In this document: positions 9,093 through 18,300 of the stretch, one piece after another
Layout: each line of letters starts with the position of its first letter
Position numbering within the stretch: the first letter of the stretch is position 1
DNA from: Oscillospiraceae bacterium
GTDB taxonomy: Bacteria > Bacillota > Clostridia > Oscillospirales > CAG-272
Assembly (NCBI GenBank): GCA_015064555.1
Contig: SVRZ01000007.1
Coordinates: 1-64,000, forward strand
Length of the DNA: 64,000 bases
Direction of reading: 5' to 3'
Made by a program: the position numbers and the translations under genes
Notes under the pieces: model-generated
Told to the model about the DNA's origin: nothing
What the model saw: the letters and a program-made list of their open reading frames with translations, nothing else
The model's database searches: none

Positions 9093-10928
9093 TCAACAGA
9101 TAACTATCTCACCGTTTTCGTCATAATGCCAACAGCTGCCATCGGACGCGGTTTCGCTATAGTAATAGCGCGCAGCCGAATTCAGCTCGGAATCAGAGGA
9201 ATCTATGGAGATACCGTTCCATTCGCTCGCTGTACCGCGGTAATAAACCTTTTCAAGACTGTCGCACCTCCAGAAGGCATATGCTCCTATATACTCTACT
9301 CCACTTCCTATAACGACCGAAGACAGGCTATAGACACAGCCGAATGCCTCTCTGCCAATACTCGTTACCGAGTCGGGAATGACGATGCCGGTCAGTGCAG
9401 AGCACTCAAAGAATGCCTCATTTTCGATCGTCTTCACGCCCTCGCATATAGTTACATCCGCAAGTCTTTTGCAGGACATAAATGCCTCACTGCCTATGCT
9501 TTCCACCGTTCCCTCTATGACAACGCTTACAAGATTTTCGGCACGGCAATCGGTTACTCTTCCGCTACCGTGTATACGGAGGCTTTCAAGATACCCTCTC
9601 GGAATTTCCGACAGAGCCGCCGGCGGAGCCGTTACCTCCTTTACCGGGCAGAGATAGAATGCATCCGCGCCGACAGAGCTTACGCCGGCAGGAATGACCA
9701 GCTCGGTTATCGCAGAGCAGTTATAGAAGGCATAATCACCGATTTTTATCACGCCCTCGGGGATAACGAGCCGTGTTACCTGCTCTCCGTTAAGATATAT
9801 CTTGCTTGTATATTTCAAGGGATTGGCAGTCGGCGATGCGAATGATATGCCGCACCACGCGGCAATATCTGCCACGTTGACTATATCGAGCGTACCGCAA
9901 TCGTAAAAGGCATCATTGCCTATGCTCCCGATGGCGCTGCCGAGCGATATTTCCTTAAGATAGATACATCTTGCAAAAGCAGATGCTCCGATCTCCTCTA
10001 CACCGTCCGGTATTTCAAGCTCGATAAGCGATGTGCATCCCTCGAATGCCGAGGCGCCTATACTCTTAACGCCTTCCGATATGCTCACCTCGGTAAGCTT
10101 CGTACAGCCCTTGAAGCAGTCGGCACCTATAGATACAAGTCCATTCGGGAGTATGACAGATTCAAGAAATCCGCATCCCAGAAATGCACCGTCCTTTATC
10201 GCCGTTACCGGAAGTCCGTCATTTAGCTTCTCGGGAATGACCGCCTTTCTGATTATGGAGATCCCCTTTGCTACCGAATAGGACTTACCGTCCGGATTTA
10301 TCTCATATATCAGGCGTGCCTCACCTGTATTTATGGTTTTGTAGATAACATTTGATCCGCCGACGTCGATTCCCTCCGTAGCACCCAACATAAGACGGAA
10401 GGGGACCTCTCCTCCGCTGATCGGCATAAGACGGAGAATAACGCGCACGGACTCAGACTCGCCCACACTCGCCTGCAGCCTGAAGGAGGTGGCAAGATGC
10501 GTGCCATCGGTCGATTCTATCTCCTCGATGCCAGATGTCGGAGCCTCCTCTATAGTGATATCAAGGACTCCTCTGCCCGGGAAAAGTGTTTCAAGAGTTA
10601 TATATTTTCCGCTGTCCGTCTCCTTTTGGACTTTATAGGTAAAATCTATCACCATATAGGCGTTTTCGGCTCCCGGAAAGCTTACGTCCTCATCAATATT
10701 TCCGTCCTCGTAACCGCCGATAAATTCAGCCTCGGTAAGATAGCCCGCGGTGAATTTCGTTATCTCTATATGACTGTCTGCCCCTCCGACGTCAAAGACG
10801 TCCCCTGCACCGTTTCCGCTATCGGCATTACCGTTATTATTTTTATCCTTGCAGGAGGATAGCATCAAGGCTATACACAGAAGCATAATAATCGCGGCAG
10901 CTCTCGCCGTCTGCTTTACCGATCTCAT
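9093..10928 (-). CDS. BspA-type leucine-rich repeat surface lipoprotein
   Basis: A 611-residue exported protein: signal peptide with a lipobox (LMLSSC near residue 26), a low-complexity Asn/Gly/Asp linker, an Ig-like or beta-rich N-terminal part, then from about residue 220 a string of LRR_5 (BspA/TpLRR) repeats of about 23 residues with the pattern 'IGxxAFxxCxxLxxVxIPxxVxxI'. These repeats occur in surface proteins of gut anaerobes and are associated with adhesion; no enzymatic domain is seen. The repeats near the C-terminus end with a typical VYYRGTASEWNGI unit. It is monocistronic with a perfect promoter. Confidence 0.85.
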   Translation of the reverse strand: MRSVKQTARAAAIIMLLCIALMLSSCKDKNNNGNADSGNGAGDVFDVGGADSHIEITKFTAGYLTEAEFIGGYEDGNIDEDVSFPGAENAYMVIDFTYKVQKETDSGKYITLETLFPGRGVLDITIEEAPTSGIEEIESTDGTHLATSFRLQASVGESESVRVILRLMPISGGEVPFRLMLGATEGIDVGGSNVIYKTINTGEARLIYEINPDGKSYSVAKGISIIRKAVIPEKLNDGLPVTAIKDGAFLGCGFLESVILPNGLVSIGADCFKGCTKLTEVSISEGVKSIGASAFEGCTSLIELEIPDGVEEIGASAFARCIYLKEISLGSAIGSIGNDAFYDCGTLDIVNVADIAAWCGISFASPTANPLKYTSKIYLNGEQVTRLVIPEGVIKIGDYAFYNCSAITELVIPAGVSSVGADAFYLCPVKEVTAPPAALSEIPRGYLESLRIHGSGRVTDCRAENLVSVVIEGTVESIGSEAFMSCKRLADVTICEGVKTIENEAFFECSALTGIVIPDSVTSIGREAFGCVYSLSSVVIGSGVEYIGAYAFWRCDSLEKVYYRGTASEWNGISIDSSDSELNSAARYYYSETASDGSCWHYDENGEIVIC

Positions 10929-10980
10929 ATCGTGATTCCTTTCAATAAAGACACATATCTCTTTTTACCTGTATGAAAAT

Positions 10981-11009
10981 ATTATAGCACCGCTATGGTA
11001 GATTGTCAA
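10981..11009 (-). promoter_or_regulatory. Sigma-A promoter of the BspA-like gene
   Basis: Minus-strand TTGACA (11004-11009), 17 bp, TATAAT (10981-10986): a perfect consensus about 50 bp upstream of the start codon. Confidence 0.8.
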
Positions 11010-11032
11010 TCCGTGTAAAGGCTTTATTATAT

Positions 11033-11098
11033 AAAAACAGTGTACGGATATCAGCAAGATGTCCGATAAGGACGCCGCTGAATACCCTGTACACTGCT
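11033..11098 (-). terminator. Intrinsic terminator of the TauE/SafE permease gene
   Basis: CAGTGTAC (11038-11045) pairs with GTACACTG (11089-11096) around a long loop that itself contains a small GTCC/GGAC hairpin; on the minus strand it is followed by a TTTTT run. Confidence 0.6.
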
Positions 11099-11106
11099 TT
11101 TGCCTG

Positions 11107-11883
11107 TCAGAGGCGGATATATTCCACAAGTATTACCGTAATTGCGAGGATGACGAGTATGATACCCGTTATACGGTTTAAGGTCACTGGCTTTACCTTA
11201 TTTGCGATAACGGCACCGAGCTGCGCAAAGCCGAAGGTGAAGACAACGCAGAAGGTGAGTATCAGAGGATCCGGCCAGTCACCCATAATAAAGTGCGACA
11301 TTCCACCCGTCAGTGCGGTGAATGACATAATGAATACGCTGGTTCCCACAGCCGTTTTCAGCTCATAGCCGAGAATGAGTGTCAATGCCATAAGCATCAT
11401 TATTCCGCCGCCCGCACCCGCAAAGCCGCAGACGAAGCCTATCACGCATCCGCAAGCCACCGACTTGAGGGTGCGCTCAAGAGGGGACATCTCCTTCATC
11501 TGCTCGTGAGATTTCACTATCGGGGCGATTATAAATTTACAGCCCATAACGAGTGTCACTATGATCGAAAAGCTCTCCAGGGTGGAGTGCGGTATAAGGC
11601 TCGAAACATAACTGCCGAATGCAGTGAAAACAATGATGGTAGCCATCATTGTAAGACCGTTTTTGATATCGAGATTTCCGTTTTTCTTGTACGTATAAGC
11701 CGATACAAGACTCGCAAATACATCAGAACAAAGCGCAATACCGACTGCGGTATATGCAGGGACGTGGAGGAAGGTCACAAGCAGAGGGGTTATAACGACA
11801 GCGGCACTCATACCGGCAAAGCCGGTTCCGAGTCCTGCGCCCACACCCGCCAGCAGGCAGACCAGAAGCTTTATCCAAAACAT
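11107..11883 (-). CDS. TauE/SafE-family sulfite/anion exporter permease
   Basis: Integral membrane protein of 258 residues with about seven to eight hydrophobic segments in two repeated halves, as in the TauE/SafE (DUF81) family. The family motif of small residues after the first helix is seen in GVGAGLGTGFAGMSAAVV and its second-half counterpart in GFVCGFAGAGGGIMM. Family members export sulfite, sulfoacetate or related organosulfur anions; the substrate here is unknown. I start at 11883 (MFWIKLL) because GAGGT is six bases upstream; a longer frame from 11904 has no ribosome site. Confidence 0.85.
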   Translation of the reverse strand: MFWIKLLVCLLAGVGAGLGTGFAGMSAAVVITPLLVTFLHVPAYTAVGIALCSDVFASLVSAYTYKKNGNLDIKNGLTMMATIIVFTAFGSYVSSLIPHSTLESFSIIVTLVMGCKFIIAPIVKSHEQMKEMSPLERTLKSVACGCVIGFVCGFAGAGGGIMMLMALTLILGYELKTAVGTSVFIMSFTALTGGMSHFIMGDWPDPLILTFCVVFTFGFAQLGAVIANKVKPVTLNRITGIILVILAITVILVEYIRL

Positions 11884-11986
11884 ATAATACCTCTTATTGT
11901 GCATCCGGAATCAGCCTGATGCGAATACCCCGAGACTTCGGTTATTAACTTCAAGCCGATCACGGATAAAATACTATAATGTGTAC

Positions 11987-12015
11987 ATTATACACGATTT
12001 TGTATCCTTTGTCAA
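11987..12015 (-). promoter_or_regulatory. Sigma-A promoter of the TauE/SafE permease gene
   Basis: Minus-strand TTGACA (12010-12015), 17 bp, TATAAT (11987-11992), perfect consensus. It begins about 70 bp after the terminator of the large RNA on the same strand. Confidence 0.8.
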
Positions 12016-12084
12016 TATTTTTTTTGCGAGAGCACGCCTGCGGCACCGCATTTGTACGATTTTAAAACGGATCGAGCTCGGCTA

Positions 12085-12663
12085 AAAACAAAAAAAGAGA
12101 TGACCCTTGATCGCATGCCCGTATCTGCAATCAAGGGTCATCCCTGTTCACTCTTAATATCTAACATCGATTATCCTCTCTTTCTTAGTCTATCCCAAAC
12201 GATTTACTTACGATCGATCATTAATATTCTCTTTTACTTTTTTTCCAAAGCGGAAACTGCTTATATAAGATCATTCTTTTGGTCGTCGGGGACGAATTTG
12301 TTTTTGTCCTTCTTTTTAAGAATCTGCCTTGCTGATACGGTATCCTACAAATTCCCGAAGCTATCCTTTGAATACTGCCGCAATACTCATATCATGACCG
12401 ATACATCGGTCAAGCGTCCTCGATACGAGCCCTCCTTACGGTACCTCAGTAAAGAACATATGGGAGCTAAGATCCGAACCAACTGCACTCAAGCTTAAGA
12501 CCTCTTTTAAAATTTATCTCATCGGGACTTAATTAAAATTCAATCTATGTAAAGCGTAACACCGCCGTGTTTTTTTGCCTACATAAGCTTAAATGCTTTC
12601 CGAACCGATCCTTAAGAGAAAGGAGAAAGTTACTTTTTCATTGGACCGTACCTTCCTTTCTGT
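12085..12663 (-). ncRNA. Large structured noncoding RNA (~580 nt), family not established
   Basis: This stretch has no credible protein gene but has complete RNA-gene anatomy on the minus strand: promoter TTGAAA-17-TATACT (12670-12698), predicted start near 12663, and a strong intrinsic terminator in which 12130-12142 pairs with 12099-12111 (13 bp) followed by a long T run. Inside are several local hairpins, for example GACCGATGTATCGGTC, a GGAC..GTCC stem near 12285-12310, and GAGTATTGCGGCAGTATTC. Length, lack of coding potential and likely host resemble ROOL-type ornate large RNAs, but I cannot confirm the family from memory; tmRNA and RNase P signatures were not found. Confidence 0.7.
12099..12142 (-). 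terminator. Intrinsic terminator of the large noncoding RNA
   Basis: GATGACCCTTGAT (12099-12111) is the exact complement of ATCAAGGGTCATC (12130-12142); on the minus strand the hairpin is followed by TCTTTTTTTGTTTTT. Confidence 0.85.
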
Positions 12664-12669
12664 GTCTAT

Positions 12670-12698
12670 AGTATAGCATATCTGAACGACAATTTCAA
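12670..12698 (-). promoter_or_regulatory. Promoter of the large noncoding RNA
   Basis: Minus-strand TTGAAA (12693-12698), 17 bp, TATACT (12670-12675) with an extended TG before the -10. The flanking DNA upstream is very AT-rich, as often seen for strong promoters. Confidence 0.75.
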
Positions 12699-12772
12699 TT
12701 GGCAAATTGTAAGTATTTTATAATTATTTTTTGTTCAAAACAGAGAAATTGTATAAAATGCACACAAAACTC

Positions 12773-12801
12773 TTTACATTTCATTCGGGATATGTTATAA
12801 T
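12773..12801 (+). promoter_or_regulatory. Promoter of a small RNA
   Basis: TTTACA (12773-12778), 17 bp, TATAAT (12796-12801) with extended TG at 12793-12794. It fires away from the large RNA promoter 75 bp to its left. Confidence 0.75.
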
Positions 12802-12807
12802 GAATAT

Positions 12808-12887
12808 GTTGGGGCTTTGGATAGCCCTGCTGCCGCAAGCCTATCTTTCCCCACCGTTAGATCTTTGAGATGCTTACGGTGTTTTTT
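12808..12887 (+). ncRNA. Candidate ~80-nt small RNA
   Basis: A short transcript is bounded by a strong promoter ending at 12801 and an intrinsic terminator: CACCGT (12852-12857) pairs with ACGGTG (12876-12881), then six T. The 5' part can fold as GGGG..GATAG paired with CTATC..CCCC around a loop CCCTGCTGCCGCAAGC. No open reading frame with a ribosome site fits, and the protease gene downstream has its own promoter at 12959-12987, so this is better read as an independent sRNA than as a leader. Family unknown. Confidence 0.55.
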
Positions 12888-12958
12888 ATTTTATCGGCAG
12901 ATCGGGAAGAAATTTTCCTGCTATTTTGTCATTTTTGACATATTTTTTCAAAAAACAC

Positions 12959-12987
12959 TTGATATTGATGCTCTTTTATGCTAAAAT
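12959..12987 (+). promoter_or_regulatory. Sigma-A promoter of the zinc-ribbon protease gene
   Basis: TTGATA (12959-12964), 17 bp, TAAAAT (12982-12987) with an extended TG. Confidence 0.7.
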
Positions 12988-13053
12988 GATGAATACAGGT
13001 ATAAAAATATTTATTAAATCAAACATACACTTTCTATAAAGAGGAGAATTGAT

Positions 13054-13980
13054 ATGAAGATTACATGCTCACAGTGCGGCGGCAACTTTGATGCGGATAA
13101 GAGCAATTACATATGCCCTTATTGCACAGGTGATAATTCTGATAAGAAGGCAGCGGTTGCGGCAGTTACGGCGGCTGCGGCAGCACCGTCTGTTACCGCA
13201 CCCCAGAAGAGCAACGTGCTCACAGGTGAGGAGATCTATGAAAATGCCATCCGCGGTATCGTTGAGATATACGCGCTCACCAATGCCGGTGACGGCGTTA
13301 TGTCCGCATCCGGATTTATAGTATCTGACAGCGGCTTTGTTCTTACAAATGCTCACGCGGTGCTCGACGAGGACGGACGTCTTTGCAAGACCATTCAGGT
13401 CAAGGCTATGGAAAAGTTCTATCCTGCGCTCGTCGTTGCGCTCGGTAAGCCTGCAGACGGCAAGAATGATTCTATCGACCTTTGCCTTCTCTACGTTAAG
13501 GGCTTCAACGTTAAGCCCAACAATATCGGTGACGTATCCAAGCTGAAGAACGGTCAGAGAGTTTATCTTATCGGTAACTCGCTCGGCTCGGGCACATGCA
13601 TCACCTCGGGTATAATAAGCGATAAGGAGCGCGCTATGCCCGGTCTTTCCTACCCTTATATCATGACAGATGCCGCGGCTAACCACGGTAACTCCGGTGG
13701 ACCTCTCTATAACGAGATGGGCGAGGTTATCGGCGTTCTCGTTGCGGGAATTGACGGTGCGAAGGGTATGAACTATGCGATCCCCGCAAATGTCGCAGAG
13801 TCCTTCCTCTCCTACGTTGTTAATAACACCGATATGAAGCGACTTCCTATAGGCGATCTCAAGAGATACGCTAAGTCCTCCAGCAACTATTCCGCTATGA
13901 CGCTTCCGCTTGCTATCACCGGTATCAAGCTTATACTTGACGTTATCGAATACATAGCAAGTCTTTTCGGAAAGAAGTAA
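13054..13980 (+). CDS. Zinc-ribbon trypsin-like serine protease
   Basis: A 308-residue S1 (DegP/HtrA-like) peptidase with the catalytic triad visible as His101 in TNAHAV, Asp142 in DSIDLCLLYV and Ser214 in HGNSGGPL. Upstream of it is a small zinc ribbon with Cys5, Cys8, Cys21 and Cys24 (CSQC..CPYC) and an Ala-rich linker. There is no PDZ domain and no signal peptide; the C-terminus (about 285-305) is hydrophobic and could be a tail anchor or amphipathic helix. The usual HtrA enzymes are exported, so the zinc ribbon at the very N-terminus points to a cytoplasmic or inside-out tail-anchored location (inference). Ribosome site GAGGAG eight bases upstream. Confidence 0.87.
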   Translation: MKITCSQCGGNFDADKSNYICPYCTGDNSDKKAAVAAVTAAAAAPSVTAPQKSNVLTGEEIYENAIRGIVEIYALTNAGDGVMSASGFIVSDSGFVLTNAHAVLDEDGRLCKTIQVKAMEKFYPALVVALGKPADGKNDSIDLCLLYVKGFNVKPNNIGDVSKLKNGQRVYLIGNSLGSGTCITSGIISDKERAMPGLSYPYIMTDAAANHGNSGGPLYNEMGEVIGVLVAGIDGAKGMNYAIPANVAESFLSYVVNNTDMKRLPIGDLKRYAKSSSNYSAMTLPLAITGIKLILDVIEYIASLFGKK

Positions 13981-14000
13981 TATAAAAGGCATATATCACA

Positions 14001-14038
14001 GGACCGTCTCAGACAAAATCAGCTGAGGCGGCCCTTTT
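14001..14038 (+). terminator. Intrinsic terminator of the protease gene
   Basis: GGACCGTCTCAG (14001-14012) pairs, with one mismatch and a G-U pair, with CTGAGGCGGCCC (14023-14034), followed by TTTT. Confidence 0.65.
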
Positions 14039-14114
14039 AAAATTCCAAATATAACTTATAGAGGTAGGCTCGTACAAGCGACCTATACCGTCATTCGGGA
14101 AACGGAGATAACAT

Positions 14115-15302
14115 ATGCATCAGAAAACAATACACGAAAAATGGAAGGATAGCTCTATCAGCATACTTCCGCCTATGAATACGGATGAAAGTGTACTCGC
14201 CAAAATAAAAAAGCTCGGCTTCGGATTTATGCGCCTTCCGATGGATGGCGAGAAGGTCGATATTGAGGCTGTATGCAGAATGACCGATGCATTTATAGAA
14301 GCCGGCTTCAACTATTTCGACACCGCCCACGGATATCTTAAGGGGATGAGCGAGGTCGCTGTGCGAGAGTGCGTCAGCTCAAAATACCCGAGAGAGTCCT
14401 TCATCCTTGCTAATAAGCTCTCGACCAATTTCTTTGAAAAGCGCGAGGATATCCGTCCGCTCTTCGAGGAACAGCTCTCCTTATGCGGAGTCGATTACTT
14501 CGACGTATATCTTATGCATTCCCAGAACTCGGCAATATACGAAAAGTATAACCGCATAGGCGCATATGAGGAAGCTGCGGCTCTTCGCCGCGAGGGAAAA
14601 ATAAAGCACATCGGTATATCCTTCCATGACAGAGCCGAGGTGCTTGAAAAAATACTGTCCGAGCATCCCGAGATAGAGGTGGTTCAGCTTCAGCTGAATT
14701 ATCTTGATTTTGACGATCCCGCAGTTGACGGAAGAAGGAATCTTGAGGTTTGTGGCAGGTACGGCAAGCCTGTGCTTGTTATGGAGCCTGTCAAGGGCGG
14801 TCTTCTTGCAGATCTGCCCGATGACATAGGCTCGATACTTTCCTCTCTCGGCGGAGGCTCGGCAGCAAGCTATGCTTTGCGCTTTGCCGCGACACTTCCG
14901 GGCGTTACGGCGGTGCTTTCGGGAATGGGAAGCGACAAGATGGTCAAGGATAATATTTCTACCTTCATCAATCTCCGCGAGCTTGACGAGCGCGAGAGTG
15001 CCGCTATAGCGAAGGTCTGCGATGTATTCCGCTCGAAGCATACTATCCCCTGCACCGATTGCAAATACTGCATGGAGGTATGCCCTGTGGGAATACCGAT
15101 ACCGCATCTCTTTGCCTGCTATAACAAGCAGCTTGCCACGGGTGACTGGAGCGCCGGATATTACTACAAAATACACACGAGGGGCGGCAAGGATCCGTCG
15201 GTCTGCATTGGATGCTCCGCATGCGAAAGGGCTTGTCCGCAAGGAATTAAAATACGCGATACATTAAAAGAGGTTGCCGCAAAATTCAAAGAAGATAGGT
15301 AA
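14115..15302 (+). CDS. Aldo/keto reductase with C-terminal 4Fe-4S ferredoxin domain
   Basis: Two-part oxidoreductase of 395 residues. The N-terminal TIM barrel (about 30-300) has the aldo/keto reductase tetrad: Asp69 and Tyr74 in FDTAHGY, Lys101 in ANKLS and His135 in LMHSQ. The C-terminal part (about 310-380) has two cysteine clusters, CTDCKYCMEVCP and CIGCSACERACP, expected to bind two 4Fe-4S clusters. This fusion is frequent in anaerobic Clostridia; the substrate is unknown. Start at 14115 with GGAG seven bases upstream. Confidence 0.9.
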   Translation: MHQKTIHEKWKDSSISILPPMNTDESVLAKIKKLGFGFMRLPMDGEKVDIEAVCRMTDAFIEAGFNYFDTAHGYLKGMSEVAVRECVSSKYPRESFILANKLSTNFFEKREDIRPLFEEQLSLCGVDYFDVYLMHSQNSAIYEKYNRIGAYEEAAALRREGKIKHIGISFHDRAEVLEKILSEHPEIEVVQLQLNYLDFDDPAVDGRRNLEVCGRYGKPVLVMEPVKGGLLADLPDDIGSILSSLGGGSAASYALRFAATLPGVTAVLSGMGSDKMVKDNISTFINLRELDERESAAIAKVCDVFRSKHTIPCTDCKYCMEVCPVGIPIPHLFACYNKQLATGDWSAGYYYKIHTRGGKDPSVCIGCSACERACPQGIKIRDTLKEVAAKFKEDR

Positions 15303-15340
15303 TAATGTAAATATTTATTTGCAATATCATTCGGTATAAT

Positions 15341-15386
15341 AAAAAGCGCGCTGTCCCGATACATCAATCCGGGGCGGCGCGCTTTT
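15341..15386. terminator. Bidirectional terminator between convergent genes
   Basis: AAAAAGCGCGC (15341-15351) faces GCGCGCTTTT (15377-15386) around a loop with a TGTCCC/GGGGCG inner stem; A and T runs on both sides suit both strands. Confidence 0.8.
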
Positions 15387-15397
15387 GCCATTGATTA

Positions 15398-18300
15398 TTA
15401 ATATTTCTTGACCTTGAACAATCCTAAGCCCTTAAATGCCTCGGGTGCAACCAAGGTATTTCTGGATATATACAATTTCTCCATGCCCGTCTTATAAAAG
15501 ACATTACTGCCAAGATACTTAAGCGTTTGTGGAAGGCGGACCTCGGTAAGACCCGTACAATGTGAAAACGCACTGTGCTCTATACGTATAAGAGAGGATG
15601 GGAAGATTATATTTCTGATCTCACTCCTATAGGCAAAGGCATTATCGCCTATATCGATTATTCCCTGCGGGATAACGAGATTGGCGGTGGTGCCCTTGTA
15701 TCCTACGATGCGGTCACCGGTATAGTAGTTCCAACGACCGTCCTTTCCGAGATAGCCGATCTTCTGATTCAAAAGCACCTCAAATTCGGGAGGATATTTA
15801 GACACGGGTGCCGTCTTAGGCATATCGGCATCGGATTTTTTCTCTTCCTTAGGCGTCTTCTTTGCCGAAGAATTTCTCTCATCCCCCTCGGGATCGTAAT
15901 AGCTGAAGCTTATATCCTCGTAAATATCGTCAAGCCCCATCGCCGCCCTAGGAAACTCAAAGCCACGCGGCAAGGTAACCGTCTTTAACTCGCAGTATCC
16001 AAATGCATTTTCTTCTATCTCCTTGATATAGGGAGGAAGCTTTATGCTCTTAAGCTCGTCGCAATATATAAAAGCCGACTTTCTTATATACTTGTTTTTC
16101 TTGGAGAAGGTGATCTTTTTAAGACCGGTGCAGCTCATAAAGGCATGATCCGGGATCTGTTCTATAGCAGGGAGCTTCACCTCTGTGAGCGCGCTTTCGG
16201 CAAAGGCATACGGACTTATGTGAGTGATGCTCTTAGGGAAGGTCACTTTCTCGACGTTCGGGCATTCGGACAAAACGTATGCACCGATGATCTCAACACC
16301 CTGCTCTATATCATAGCTTTCGCCATCGTACTCCTCTGCCATATAGAGAAGCTTTTTGGGGTTGGTTTTACCGGGGATATACTTGGGCTCGCCGCTCTCA
16401 TAATTATCTATGAATGCGGTTGCGTCAAAGGCACACTGACCGATGCTCTCTATCGCTTCGGAAAGTGTTATCTTCTTAAGTCGGTTGCAGTTTTCAAACG
16501 CCATCTCCCCGATAACCTTAAGCCCATCGGGGCAAACGAGCTCCTCAAGATTGGTTGCCTCAAATGCATTCTTGCCTATTATCTCAAGAGTTGCGGGAAG
16601 GTTTATGCTCCTGATCAGGCGGCAATCGTAGAATGCACGGTAGCCTATAGTATTAAGCTCTCTCGGGAATATAACCTGTCGGACACAGTAGCAGGATTCA
16701 AATGCCGAAGCCCCGATCTCGGTAATACCCTCCGGGATCTTTACTATCTGAGAAAAGCCGAGATATTTCTTTAAAACGGTACCCTCGATATGGAAGTCAC
16801 CCTCCACGGAATGCTCGGTGCGGTATTCTTCAACCGATGCCTGTCTTTTTTTGTTTGATGCGCGGATGGCAAGGATCTCAGACTTCTTCAAAGTCTCATC
16901 GGTGTAGACATCAACCCATTCGCCGTCCTTCTTGTACTGCCTCTGATCGTATTTTCCGTAATAAAACGCCTGATAAAAGAGCTCGTACGCCTTTTCAAAA
17001 TCGAGCGATATCGCACGCTCAAAGAGCACAACCGACTCGTTCAGCTGCTCTGCGCTCGCACCGAAGCTTTCTACGTAAATATACGCAAGCGCGGTAAGAG
17101 CCTCCGCATTATCAGGCTCCTTCTGAAGAGCACGACGGGCATATTCAGCGGCTTCATCAAATTTTCTTTCGAGCGTATGTACACCGTACGAATAATGCGC
17201 GGCGAGGCCGGCAAGTGCTCCCGCATCGCCCTCCTCGGCAAGCCTGAGGTTTTCCTCAAGCCTATCCGCCTCGGCTATCTTATCAAGAAGACCGTCCTTT
17301 ATCTGCGCGTCAAGATATGACTCAGCGCGCTCGTGACCGAGCTCGGATGCGCGAAGGAGGTATTCATATCCGAGCTTCAGATTTTTACAGCTTGCGGGCG
17401 CACTTCCGTTAATATGTGCGGTACCGATGAAATAAAGAGCGTTCTTGTTATCTGCCTTTTCAGCCGCAAGAGTATAGTATTCGAGCGACCTTTCCATGCT
17501 CTTCTCTACACCGTTACCATAGTAATAAGCATGGCCAAGAGTTACATAAACACGGTCGCAGCCGTACTCATCTGCCATTCTGAGATATTCAAGTGCGGTA
17601 TCGTAATTCTTATCGACACCGTATCCCATATAATATGCATAGGCGTAATCGTAGATGGCGCGCGAGTTCATATATTTCATCGAGCGCTTTGTAAATTCAA
17701 GCGCCGCCGCATAATCCTTTGCAACACCCTCTCCGTTGGTGTACATATAGGCTATCGAGTTCAGAGCTGCAGGATAATTTTCGTTGGCGGCGAGCATAAA
17801 GTACTCAAACGCCTTATTATAATCCTTCTCATTTCCCTTACCCTGATAATAAGTCCAGGCTATTCCGTAATATCCCTCCGGATGGCCCGCTTCTATCGCC
17901 TTGTTATAAAGCTCCATCGCCTTTTCGTGGCTGTACTCGACCGCTTTGCCGTTGAAGTACTGCAATCCGAGATTGTAATATGCATTCGCATAGCCCGAAT
18001 CGACAAGCTCTGTGAACATTTCAAAAGATCTTCCGAGATCTTTTTCAACTCCAAGACCTATGCTGTAGGCGCGTGCAAGCTGATATTTCGCATCATTATT
18101 ACCGAGCTCTGCATGGCGTCTGTATATCTCAATGGCCTTATTACGGTTTGGTTTTACGCCAAGACCGTAGTAATAGCAATCGGCAATGCCCACCTCAGCA
18201 GATGCATATCCCATGGCAAACGCCTTTGAATACAGCATAAATGCACGCTCAAGATCGGGCTCGGCGCCCCATCTGCCGCGGAGAACCCGAGCGAGAAGAC

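Noticed and set aside
12052..12498. Open frame of 148 codons on the plus strand
   Set aside because: No ribosome site, odd composition, and it lies antisense over the structured RNA with promoter and terminator on the other strand.
12085..12663. tmRNA or RNase P RNA
   Set aside because: No tRNA-like ends, tag frame, or conserved P RNA core sequences; length also differs.
13069..13992. 307-codon frame on the minus strand
   Set aside because: Antisense shadow of the zinc-ribbon protease with a complete catalytic triad.
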